Shown here piece after piece: positions 1 to 7,790 of a DNA stretch of 19,362 nt. The DNA is taken from positions 1-19,362 of the forward strand of contig JAEDHQ010000029.1 of NCBI GenBank assembly GCA_016296945.1, in the 5' to 3' direction. Position numbers and translations under genes: made by a program. Below the pieces are notes generated by a model. The model saw nothing but the letters and a program-made list of their open reading frames with translations. It did not search any database and had not been told where the DNA came from. Every line of letters starts with the position of its first letter. Position 1 is the first letter of the stretch. Source of the DNA: Bacilli bacterium. Its GTDB lineage: Bacteria > Bacillota_I > Bacilli_A > ML615J-28 > CAG-698.

Positions 1-70
1 ATTATATCTTAGTATTTCATTTAAGTCAAATCAAAAAATAATTTTGTCTTTCATTTTTTTATTCTTAATA

Positions 71-925
71 TTAAAATATCATTTTTTCAAAATCGGGGAT
101 TTTCTCAATTATGATTTCTTGATTTGTATATGGATTAATAAAAGATATATGATAGCAATGTAAATATAATCTATCATCTTCTTCACCATAGATTTTATCG
201 CCTAATAATGGATATCCTAATGTCTTAAAATGAACACGGATTTGATGAGTTCTTCCAGTGTCTAGTTTTACATCAATCAAGCTTAGATTTTTTTCTTTGC
301 TTTCATTTATTACCCTATAATGTGTTATTGCCTTCTTACCATCGAAAGAAACAATTCTTCTTATATTTCCATCACGTTCTTCACTTTCTCTCTTGATTGG
401 TAAATCAATTACTCCTTCTTTAGGTGTAATTAATCCTTTAATAACAGCATAATATTTTCTTGTAATTATTTTTTCTTTTGTTAAGGCATAATGAGTAAAT
501 CCATCTTTTGCCACAATCATTAAGCCAGATGTAGCATAATCTAAGCGATTAACAATGTGTACATTGCTTATAATATTATTTTTCTTAAAATATGCTTTTA
601 CATAACTGACAACATTTTCCTCATAATGTTTATGTGATGGTTGAACTGCTAAAGATTCAGGTTTATTGATAATTAAGAGATGATCATCCTCATAACAAAT
701 GTCTAATGATACTTCTTTAGTAATGATATTATCATTTTCTTCTTCAGAGTATTCTAAAACTATTTTATCTCCTTCTTTAATTGGAAAATAATTTTTTACT
801 TCTTGATCATTAATATACATTTTGCCATAAAGCTTTACTTTCTTCATAAAACTTCGTGATAGTCCTAGTTCTTTTAAGTATTCTTTTAAAATACCTTCAT
901 GTCTTGCATAATATTCTATTTTCAT
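71..925 (-). CDS. RluA-family 23S rRNA pseudouridine synthase
   Basis: This 284-residue protein isomerises uridine to pseudouridine in structured RNA, most likely 23S rRNA, in the cytoplasm. An S4-like RNA-binding segment covers about residues 12-58, and the catalytic domain follows from about residue 75. The active-site motif NRLDYATSG lies at 126-134, with the nucleophile Asp129. The first position is Asn where many family members have His; from family knowledge this variation occurs in Firmicutes paralogues and does not remove a catalytic residue. INKP at 86-89 and the RTHQIRVHF motif near residue 228 are also typical of the family. Length is normal. The start at 925 has a GGTGA-like site just upstream and a TATAAT box at 945-950. 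The exact target uridine, and RluD versus RluA/RluC type, cannot be assigned from sequence alone. Confidence 0.93.
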   Translation of the reverse strand: MKIEYYARHEGILKEYLKELGLSRSFMKKVKLYGKMYINDQEVKNYFPIKEGDKIVLEYSEEENDNIITKEVSLDICYEDDHLLIINKPESLAVQPSHKHYEENVVSYVKAYFKKNNIISNVHIVNRLDYATSGLMIVAKDGFTHYALTKEKIITRKYYAVIKGLITPKEGVIDLPIKRESEERDGNIRRIVSFDGKKAITHYRVINESKEKNLSLIDVKLDTGRTHQIRVHFKTLGYPLLGDKIYGEEDDRLYLHCYHISFINPYTNQEIIIEKIPDFEKMIF

Positions 926-944
926 AACTTCACCAATTAAACTT

Positions 945-973
945 ATTATACCAAAAATAACAAATTAATTAAA
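945..973 (-). promoter_or_regulatory. Probable promoter of the pseudouridine synthase gene
   Basis: A perfect minus-strand TATAAT lies at 945-950, about 20 bases before the start codon. A weak TTTAAT sits 17 bases upstream at 968-973. The -10 box is strong and the -35 box poor. It overlaps the end of the open frame at 969-1205. Confidence 0.45.
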
Positions 974-1205
974 CAATAAAGATATTTTTTCTTAATACTT
1001 TTTCAAAAGGCGAATTATGAACCTTTCTAATTATATAATAGACACTATGAAAATACAAGATTATAATCTTAAATAAAATAACAATAGAATTACTTAAATA
1101 ACTTAAAAAATATTCTAAACTACTTTTATCCAAGACTTTGCGCAAAATTTTAAAATTATTTTTAAAGGAATTTATTCCTAATTTATCTAAAAATTCCTTT
1201 AACGT
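969..1205 (-). pseudogene. Start-less open frame of 78 codons, possible gene remnant
   Basis: On the minus strand, a frame preceded by TAA at 1206-1208 stays open for 78 codons to a TAA at 969-971. In DNA this A+T-rich, stops should occur about every 10-12 codons, so a run of this length is unexpected by chance. The translation looks protein-like: a charged start (LKEFLDKLGINSF), a hydrophobic middle containing SIVILFKIIILYF, and a basic end. There is no ATG or GTG in frame, only a few TTG codons without a clear Shine-Dalgarno site, and the EF-G terminator lies immediately upstream. I infer a 5'-truncated, decayed gene. A small gene with an unusual start is the alternative. No family was recognised. 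Confidence 0.35.
1164..1200. repeat. 10-bp perfect inverted repeat
   Basis: AAAGGAATTT at 1164-1173 pairs perfectly with AAATTCCTTT at 1191-1200 across a 17-base spacer. It is A+T-rich, lacks an adjacent U-tract and lies inside the start-less open frame, so a terminator role is doubtful. Confidence 0.4.
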
Positions 1206-1234
1206 TTACGAGTAATGATAAGTAAATATATTGT

Positions 1235-1269
1235 AAAAAAAGGTGTAGATATCTAACGATATTTACACC
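1235..1269 (-). terminator. Rho-independent terminator of the EF-G-like gene
   Basis: Read on the minus strand, GGTGTAAATATC and GATATCTACACC (1242-1253 and 1258-1269) form a 12-bp stem with one mismatch and a four-base loop. Seven U residues follow (1235-1241). It lies about 30 bases after the EF-G-like stop codon. Confidence 0.85.
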
Positions 1270-1300
1270 ATAATTTCTAAATTATTAAACTGACATTTAA

Positions 1301-3355
1301 TTATTTTTGTTCGTATCTCTTTGTTTCTTCTACAATCTTACTAATTAAGAATTCAGGAACTGCTTCATAACGTAAGAATTTACGAGTGAAACGACCAGAA
1401 GCTTGAGTCATAGCTTTTAAGTCAATAGCATATTTAGTAATTTCTGCTTCAGGAACTTCAGCGATAATTTCTTGAGCACCTTCTAAGGCATTAGAACCGA
1501 TAACACGTCCACGACGTTTAGACATATCACCCATTACTGCACCAACATATTCATCTTTAATGATTACATTAACTTGGTAAATTGGTTCTAAGATTGTAGG
1601 TCTGATTTTTGGAACAGCATTTTGGAATGCTAATCTTGCTGCTAACTTGAATGATAATTCATTTGAGTCAACATCATGATATGATCCATAGTATAATGTA
1701 GCCTTAACACCAATAACTGGGAATCCAGCTAGAGGACCTTTTTCTAATGTTTCAATTAAACCTTTTTCAACAGCAGGGAAGTAGTTTTTAGGAACAGCAC
1801 CACCAACAACTTCTTCAGCGAAAACGAATTTTTCTTCACATGGTTCAAATCTAATCCAAACATCACCATATTGACCTGCACCACCAGATTGTTTCTTATG
1901 TTTACCTTGAGCTTCACCTTTGGCAGTGATTGTTTCACGATATACAACGCGTTGATCACCAGTAGTAACTTCTACTTTGAACATATTCTTCATCTTTTCT
2001 AAAATATATCCTAAGTGAGTCATACCTTGACCACCGATTAATTGTTGAGCAGTTTCCGGATTTCTAACGATATCAATTGTTTCATCTTCTAATCTTAATT
2101 TTTGTAATGAAGAAGAAATCTTATCTTCATCTTGTTTATTCTTAGGTTGAATAGCGACATAAATAACTGGAGTAGGATGTTCAACTGCTGGATAAACAAC
2201 AGGATCTTTCTTGTCCGCAAATGTAACACCATTAGCAAATTCAGAAATCTTCGCAACACAAGCAATATCACCAGCATTAACAGTATCAACTGGAAGTTGA
2301 GTCTTACCCATCATTGTAAATAAAGCAGGAAGTTTAATTGCAGTTCCGTTAGCAGAAACAACAACATCTTGACCAGCTTTTACAGAACCACTCATAACTT
2401 TAAAGAAGTTAATTGAACCTTGGAATGGGTCAATAATTGTTTTAAATACATAAGCAGAGAATGGTGCTGCACTATCAACTTCTTTTTCTACATCTTTTCC
2501 ATCTTTCTTAGCAGCTTTTGGTCCAACTTGGTTTGGAGCAGGGAAGAAATCAGCAACTAAATCTAAAACTGTAGAGATACCTACATTCTTAGTGCCTGAA
2601 CCAATTAAAATTGGGAACATTTCACATTTATGAACACCAATCTTTAAACCAGCTACAACTTCTTCTTTATCTAATTCCATAGTATCAAAGAATTTCATCA
2701 TTAATTCTTCATCAGCAGAAGCAGCTTGTTCCATTAATTCTCCATAAATAGTTTCAATTGAATCATTTAATTCGGCAGGAGCAGCATCAACTTTACCATC
2801 AACATAATAAGCTTGTTTTTCTAATACATTAGCGAAACCTTTGAAATTATTAGTTCCCCCAATTTCTAAAGCAAATTGAACAGCATTTTTTGATAATGTT
2901 GCATGAATATCTTCAATAACTTCAGCTAATTTTACATTTTCTTTATCCATTTTGTTAACGAAAATGATTGTAGGAAGGTTACGTTTACGAATTTCACCCC
3001 AAATACGTTCTGTACCAACTTCAACACCTTTAGTTCCATCAATTAAAACGATAGCAGCTTCCACAGCTGATAATACGTTTTCGATATCACCAATGAATTC
3101 TTCAGAACCAGGAGTATCTAAGAAGTTAAATTTACAACCTTTCCATTCTAATGGTAATAGTGAAGAAATTAATGTAGTTTGACGTAATTGTTCTTCAACA
3201 GTATAATCACCTACTGTATTTTTTCTTTCAACTTCACCTTTTTTATCTATTGCTTTTGCAGCATATAATAATGCTTCTCCAAAGCTTGTTTTACCGCATC
3301 CTAAGTGTCCTAAGACTGCTACATTTCTAATATTACTTGTATTGTACTCTTTCAT
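1301..3355 (-). CDS. Elongation factor G-like GTPase (EF-G2 type)
   Basis: This is a 684-residue translational GTPase with full EF-G length and domain order: G domain, beta-barrel domain II at about 300-385, then domains III-V. G-domain motifs are GHLGCGKTS at 16-24, DTPGS at 80-84 and NKMD at 134-137. It differs from canonical EF-G in two visible ways: the P-loop lacks the AHIDAGKTT form, and the catalytic His of DTPGH is replaced by Ser84. These differences, and the sequence style around VGDYTVEEQLRQTT, match the EF-G-like paralogue family (EF-G2), whose exact role is poorly defined. It probably binds the ribosome but need not be the main translocase. GGAGGT at 3362-3367 sits six bases before the ATG, and the gene has its own promoter and terminator. 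No rpsL, rpsG or tuf neighbours are present, which supports a paralogue rather than the main fusA. Confidence 0.9.
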   Translation of the reverse strand: MKEYNTSNIRNVAVLGHLGCGKTSFGEALLYAAKAIDKKGEVERKNTVGDYTVEEQLRQTTLISSLLPLEWKGCKFNFLDTPGSEEFIGDIENVLSAVEAAIVLIDGTKGVEVGTERIWGEIRKRNLPTIIFVNKMDKENVKLAEVIEDIHATLSKNAVQFALEIGGTNNFKGFANVLEKQAYYVDGKVDAAPAELNDSIETIYGELMEQAASADEELMMKFFDTMELDKEEVVAGLKIGVHKCEMFPILIGSGTKNVGISTVLDLVADFFPAPNQVGPKAAKKDGKDVEKEVDSAAPFSAYVFKTIIDPFQGSINFFKVMSGSVKAGQDVVVSANGTAIKLPALFTMMGKTQLPVDTVNAGDIACVAKISEFANGVTFADKKDPVVYPAVEHPTPVIYVAIQPKNKQDEDKISSSLQKLRLEDETIDIVRNPETAQQLIGGQGMTHLGYILEKMKNMFKVEVTTGDQRVVYRETITAKGEAQGKHKKQSGGAGQYGDVWIRFEPCEEKFVFAEEVVGGAVPKNYFPAVEKGLIETLEKGPLAGFPVIGVKATLYYGSYHDVDSNELSFKLAARLAFQNAVPKIRPTILEPIYQVNVIIKDEYVGAVMGDMSKRRGRVIGSNALEGAQEIIAEVPEAEITKYAIDLKAMTQASGRFTRKFLRYEAVPEFLISKIVEETKRYEQK

Positions 3356-3389
3356 CGATTTACCTCCATTGTAAATGTCATACTTTATA

Positions 3390-3417
3390 ATTATATCATA
3401 GAAATTAATTATTTCAA
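3390..3417 (-). promoter_or_regulatory. Promoter of the EF-G-like gene
   Basis: Minus-strand TTGAAA (3412-3417), a 16-base spacer and a perfect TATAAT (3390-3395), followed by a GGAGGT ribosome binding site and ATG. This is a near-consensus sigma-A promoter. It lies directly after the metallo-beta-lactamase gene, and no convincing terminator separates them. Confidence 0.75.
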
Positions 3418-3449
3418 TATTTTTTTAAATATTTTATCTTTTTAAACAT

Positions 3450-5816
3450 TTATTTTCCTAAAGCTTCTTTATAAGCCTTATAGAAATCAGTATCTATTAT
3501 TTCTATAGGATTATCTCCATAATATTCACTACTTATTTGATAACCATTATTATCAATTTCAATTGTAATCATTCCATTTCTTTGATGGAAACGATTATCT
3601 CCATCCCCATTTTCTTTACATTCAAAAGAAGTTCCTAATTCACAACCTTCTCCACTACCACCAGCTACAGCATAAATTAACATATTTTGATCATATTCAT
3701 ACATTGTAGCAATAGCTTCATATGTTGGGTGTCCATGTTTATTACCTAAATAAGCACCATTAGTAATAATTCCTACTTCCGGATCAATTGCGGCAACAAA
3801 ACTAGCAGTAGTTCCATTAGATGTTCCATGATGAACAAGTTTTAAAATGTCAATGTTACCAACTTGATCTTTATAATCTTCCTCTATATTCTTTGGATTA
3901 TTATCGGCATCACCTGTAAATAGAATTCTTGTGCCATAAGCATTTAAAACACAAACAATACTTCTTGGATTATTACCATTATCTTCATAATGATTAGTAT
4001 CTAATATTTCTATGAATACATCATCGGCAATTGTTAAGATTTTAGTACAATTATTTAAGCCATTAACAGATTCAAGTCCTGTACATATTTGGGCATCTTC
4101 TGCCACTAAGGCTTCTTTATAAGCATTAAATACTCCACTAGTATCAGTATCAAACATTGAAAATGTTACAACATATTTCACATCAAATTCTAATAAGACA
4201 TTATCCATACTACCAATATGATCACTATCAGGATGTGTTGCAATCACATATTCTAAAACGCGGTCTTCTGAATATGTTTCAATACATTCTTTTACTGCTA
4301 AGAATGTAGATTCATAGCGATCTCCAGCATCAATTAATATATCAATAGTATCATATTTAATATATATAGATTCCCCACAATCACTTGATCCATATTTTCC
4401 AAGATCAATAAAACGCACTTCAACAGGAGTAACAGAATTAAGGCCTAAAATACTAACTACATAATCAAACTTAACATCAAAATCAAAGCCTGTTACTATA
4501 ACACTTAAAGTTACTTCTTGTTTTTCACTAGTTTGCACTACTTTACCAAGTTCTGTGAAATTAGCACTATTTGATTGATAGGAAACATTACCACCATAAA
4601 TAGTTGTTAATGGTAAATCACAACTACTCTTTACTTTATTCGGAAGTTCAATCTTTAAAGCTTCAATTACATCATCACTATTAAACTTTCGTGTCAATCT
4701 AAAATTATCTACAACAACAAACTTATCAGCATATTCAGTTGTAATTTCTACTTTAATGAAACCTTTTTCACCACTAAATGTATATTCAAAATCATGTTTA
4801 TTAGAATCAACTAATGTTTCTTTCTTTAATGATGTAAAAGTTATACCATCATCTGAATATAATAAATCAATATAAGTATTCTTTGAATAAGTATTTCCTT
4901 TACTACTACTATGGAATTCATAAGTAAAACTGATTGTACTTAAATTATTAATTTTTTCACTTAAGATTTGCCCATTAGTTTCAGTCCCAACTTTAAATTT
5001 AATGCTTTCACTATCAGCTAAGGCATTTATTAAAGAAAGGCCATTGAAACTATCAGTGTTTTTATAAGAATTATCTTCATAATCAGAAAAATCAGTATCG
5101 ACAACAATGGAATCTATTGGATCTGTTGCTTTTACTTTAAACTTTTTAGTTTGCGAAACATCACCTAAAGTAACTGTACAAACAAGTTCTACTTCACCAT
5201 TAGCAATGATCTTTCCAGAATCATCAATAATGCTAGGATTACTTGATTCCCAAGAACAAATCAAATCTTCGTATACTACTGAAGAAGTTCGTAAAAAAAG
5301 ATCAGTATAGATAGTTTCCGATAAATTTAAATTATTTAAAAACTCTGAAACCTTATCTTCATTTGTCATTGGTAAAGCAATTATTTTAACTTTACGTTCA
5401 AATGAAGTTGTCTTAATTATTCCTAAAAACTGATTAAACAATTCATCAATTGGACTTAAACTTACTTCACAAACAAGTTTAATTGTCGTAGTTTTATCAC
5501 CTTCTAAATAAGTTGGACGATTAATAGTTGTTAATGATGGAAAATAGTTTTCATCAACAACCCATTCTCCTTTAACACCATTAGCATCAACCTCAAAAAA
5601 ATCAATTGGTTCCATTATTGTATCTGGCATTTCATTAAATTCTGCTTGAATTTTTGCTAATTCTGTGGCCAATGGATTTAATTTTTGGATACTTAAATAT
5701 CCCAGTGCACCAACTACAACTATTACAATCAATAACAAAACAACAGTAAATACCGATAATTTCTTTTTCTTTGCTTTTGTTTTTGTATTCTTTTTACTTC
5801 TTTTCTTTTGTGCCAT
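3450..5816 (-). CDS. Membrane-anchored Ig-like/ComEC-type metallo-beta-lactamase protein
   Basis: This is a 788-residue extracytoplasmic protein. A Lys-rich N-terminus (4-19) precedes one membrane segment at about 21-44, so it should be anchored with the rest outside. Bacterial Ig-like segments (atrophied Big type) occur at about 150-232 and 380-458. A beta-rich region at about 238-376 resembles a carbohydrate- or ligand-binding jelly roll. A ComEC/Rec2-type metallo-beta-lactamase domain starts near 465, with HPDSDH (528-533), TGDAD (634-638), HHG (662-664) and KHGHP (693-697). The ComEC-like HxDxDH pattern replaces HxHxDH. Known relatives cleave nucleic acids or phosphodiesters; the substrate here is unknown. 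None of the ComEC channel segments is present, so this is not a DNA-uptake channel. A GGAGAAAG site precedes the ATG, and the gene lies 16 bases after the preceding one. Confidence 0.82.
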   Translation of the reverse strand: MAQKKRSKKNTKTKAKKKKLSVFTVVLLLIVIVVVGALGYLSIQKLNPLATELAKIQAEFNEMPDTIMEPIDFFEVDANGVKGEWVVDENYFPSLTTINRPTYLEGDKTTTIKLVCEVSLSPIDELFNQFLGIIKTTSFERKVKIIALPMTNEDKVSEFLNNLNLSETIYTDLFLRTSSVVYEDLICSWESSNPSIIDDSGKIIANGEVELVCTVTLGDVSQTKKFKVKATDPIDSIVVDTDFSDYEDNSYKNTDSFNGLSLINALADSESIKFKVGTETNGQILSEKINNLSTISFTYEFHSSSKGNTYSKNTYIDLLYSDDGITFTSLKKETLVDSNKHDFEYTFSGEKGFIKVEITTEYADKFVVVDNFRLTRKFNSDDVIEALKIELPNKVKSSCDLPLTTIYGGNVSYQSNSANFTELGKVVQTSEKQEVTLSVIVTGFDFDVKFDYVVSILGLNSVTPVEVRFIDLGKYGSSDCGESIYIKYDTIDILIDAGDRYESTFLAVKECIETYSEDRVLEYVIATHPDSDHIGSMDNVLLEFDVKYVVTFSMFDTDTSGVFNAYKEALVAEDAQICTGLESVNGLNNCTKILTIADDVFIEILDTNHYEDNGNNPRSIVCVLNAYGTRILFTGDADNNPKNIEEDYKDQVGNIDILKLVHHGTSNGTTASFVAAIDPEVGIITNGAYLGNKHGHPTYEAIATMYEYDQNMLIYAVAGGSGEGCELGTSFECKENGDGDNRFHQRNGMITIEIDNNGYQISSEYYGDNPIEIIDTDFYKAYKEALGK

Positions 5817-5832
5817 TATCTTTCTCCAAATT

Positions 5833-6516
5833 CTATAAATGTAATCTTTTATTAAGTTCTTCTTTTACTGCACTACCTGCAAAAATAATAATACCTAAAA
5901 GTATTGCAAAGGAAACTGAAGCACTAACAACAGGTCCCCATAAATATACAACTAAGTCAGTTTTTATTAAATACACTATCAATGGTACAAAGCCAAATAT
6001 TAAAGAAACAAATACACTACCAAATCCGGCTCTAAATTGTTTGTGGTTACAAATAATTGTAATCCCAATTGCAATGTTTGTAGCAGCACAAACCATTGGA
6101 ATAACAATTCCTAGTGACCATCTTTCTTCACTTGATAAATAATCAAAGCAAAACAAAACAATTGAAACAGTAATTAATTGCCGCCAAATTCGGCGAATTG
6201 CATTTGTATGAGCTAGTATTGTACCTCTAACTAAAAAATAAACATAACAACATGACAAAATAACATATAAACACCACCAACCAGTTTCTTCTTTAAAGGT
6301 TAAGGCATTAATAACTAGAGTTACTAATGAAGCTAACAAACAAACAAAAATAATAACTTTATAAAACAAATTTTTAACTGTCTTTGGTTTAGGTCGATGT
6401 GGATATAATTTAAAATCTTCAACACTATTTTCTTTTTCAACTAAAGAATTGAAGCATAAAGGACATGTAAGTCTTTCTGTATTAACATCTATATTACAAT
6501 GTGTGCATCTTTTCAT
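5833..6516 (-). CDS. Zinc-ribbon, six-TM DUF6320-like membrane protein
   Basis: This protein is 227 residues long from the start chosen here. An N-terminal zinc ribbon carries Cys4, Cys7, Cys18 and Cys21 (CTHC...CPLC). About six hydrophobic segments follow between residue 45 and the C-terminus, ending in a short basic tail. The pattern matches what I know as DUF6320; no biochemical function is established to my knowledge. Such proteins tend to be encoded beside condensation-fold acyltransferases, as here, so a shared role in lipid or envelope modification is a reasonable guess. An upstream ATG at 6534 would overlap the preceding gene. The ATG at 6514-6516 is preferred because GGAGG at 6523-6527 sits six bases before it, and it lies one base after the upstream stop codon. 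Confidence 0.75.
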   Translation of the reverse strand: MKRCTHCNIDVNTERLTCPLCFNSLVEKENSVEDFKLYPHRPKPKTVKNLFYKVIIFVCLLASLVTLVINALTFKEETGWWCLYVILSCCYVYFLVRGTILAHTNAIRRIWRQLITVSIVLFCFDYLSSEERWSLGIVIPMVCAATNIAIGITIICNHKQFRAGFGSVFVSLIFGFVPLIVYLIKTDLVVYLWGPVVSASVSFAILLGIIIFAGSAVKEELNKRLHL

Positions 6517-6517
6517 C

Positions 6518-7777
6518 TTATGCCTCCAAATCATTATTTTCTAAAGTTATATTTAGACCTAAACTAACTAACTCACGGAAAAATACTTTTTGAAAATCAC
6601 GTTCTTCAATTGAACTAGTAAATGTCATATAAACAGAATCATTATAATATGTAACACCTAAATTTATTGGTGTTTCTTTCATTGCCCCATTTGAAAAAAT
6701 AACTTTCTTAACATGTTTTTTCATTTCATTTGGTAAATCAATTTCTCCAAGATTAGAAATACATAAACTATTAGATTTAGATGCAGCCCGAGCATAACCA
6801 ATCTTTAAAGCAAACTTTTTGATTACAAGGGGAACAATTCTTAAAATCCACATTTTTTCAAATTTGATATTTCCGATAACTCGTGGCAATAAATAATTCT
6901 CTGATATTCTTTCTGTTAATTGTTCTTTCGCAATTTTCACATAATCTTCTAATGGCATATTCGGATTTAACTTAACTGAGGACTTAACAATCATTGAAAA
7001 GTTTCTTAATGATTTTGATGGAAATATTCTTCGTAAATCAACTGCCACAAATACTTGGAAAGGAAATTTCTTTCTTTCAAGTAGATAAGGGACTTTATTA
7101 GCACAATAAGACAATAAGCCCACCATAAATTGAGTGTAAGTGCAATTATATTTTGTAATCAATTCTTTAAATTGACTGCGAGGAATAATACCTGTCACAA
7201 CGCTTAACCAATTGTCTTGATATTGTGTGCCTTTAAAATGAAGGGCACGTTCTTCACTACGATCTGGTTTCACTCTTTCATCATAAATACGTTGAAAACT
7301 GTCTTGAGTTTTTTCATGAATGTTTTCATCATCAACTAAAATCTTGCCTTCGGAATCAATGTTTTTACCTTGTAAATTTAAATAACAATGTACTAAAGCC
7401 TTCATAAATTCTGTTGCCCCATAACCATCTGTTAATGTATGGAATACTTCCATTGTTATTTTATTTTCAAAATAAGATACTCTAAATAAATAACCTCTTG
7501 ATTGATATTTATCAATCGGTTCGAGGATATGAGCATTCTCTTTTTCCACAACTGGTAATTGTTTATTTTCTTCAAGATAAAACCAAAATATTCCACTTCT
7601 AAGTCGCATCTTAAAACTTGGAAAGCGCATAATTGTAATTTGTAGTGCCTCTTGTAAGCAAACAGGGTCTACTAACTCTGTTAAACTAAAAGCAATACTA
7701 AAAAGATTAGTGCGATGTTTATTTGATACAACAGGGAATATTTTCGCAGCATTATCTAATTTTACCCATGTTTTCAT
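6518..7777 (-). CDS. Condensation-fold acyltransferase (alcohol acetyltransferase-like)
   Basis: This 419-residue protein belongs to the chloramphenicol-acetyltransferase/condensation superfamily. The catalytic HxxxDG motif is HTLTDG at 113-118, with His113 as the expected general base. Later features fit the alcohol-acetyltransferase/PapA5-like branch: VAVDLRRIFPSKSLRNF near residues 240-257 and SNLGEIDLP near 340. The enzyme should transfer an acyl group from a thioester donor to a hydroxyl or amine; donor and acceptor are unknown. No carrier-protein or adenylation domain lies nearby, which argues against a peptide synthetase. GAGGTG at 7782-7787 precedes the ATG, and the start lies 13 bases after the U32 stop. 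The following membrane protein begins one base after this gene ends, so the two are probably translationally coupled. Confidence 0.8.
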   Translation of the reverse strand: MKTWVKLDNAAKIFPVVSNKHRTNLFSIAFSLTELVDPVCLQEALQITIMRFPSFKMRLRSGIFWFYLEENKQLPVVEKENAHILEPIDKYQSRGYLFRVSYFENKITMEVFHTLTDGYGATEFMKALVHCYLNLQGKNIDSEGKILVDDENIHEKTQDSFQRIYDERVKPDRSEERALHFKGTQYQDNWLSVVTGIIPRSQFKELITKYNCTYTQFMVGLLSYCANKVPYLLERKKFPFQVFVAVDLRRIFPSKSLRNFSMIVKSSVKLNPNMPLEDYVKIAKEQLTERISENYLLPRVIGNIKFEKMWILRIVPLVIKKFALKIGYARAASKSNSLCISNLGEIDLPNEMKKHVKKVIFSNGAMKETPINLGVTYYNDSVYMTFTSSIEERDFQKVFFRELVSLGLNITLENNDLEA

Positions 7778-7790
7778 TTTTCACCTCAAA

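Noticed and set aside
1..70. Feature downstream of the pseudouridine synthase gene
   Set aside because: Only A+T-rich DNA with no stable hairpin. The sequence is too short to judge at the window edge.
1756..1959. Short open frames of about 60-125 codons antiparallel to, or in other frames of, the long genes across the window
   Set aside because: They are shadows of strong genes, have no ribosome binding sites of note, and show low-complexity or biased translations.
3450..5816. Competence gene comEC
   Set aside because: Only the lactamase domain is shared; the membrane channel and the OB-fold region of ComEC are absent.
5833..6534. Longer start of the DUF6320-like gene at 6534
   Set aside because: It would overlap the preceding gene and has no ribosome binding site, while the ATG at 6516 has GGAGG six bases upstream.
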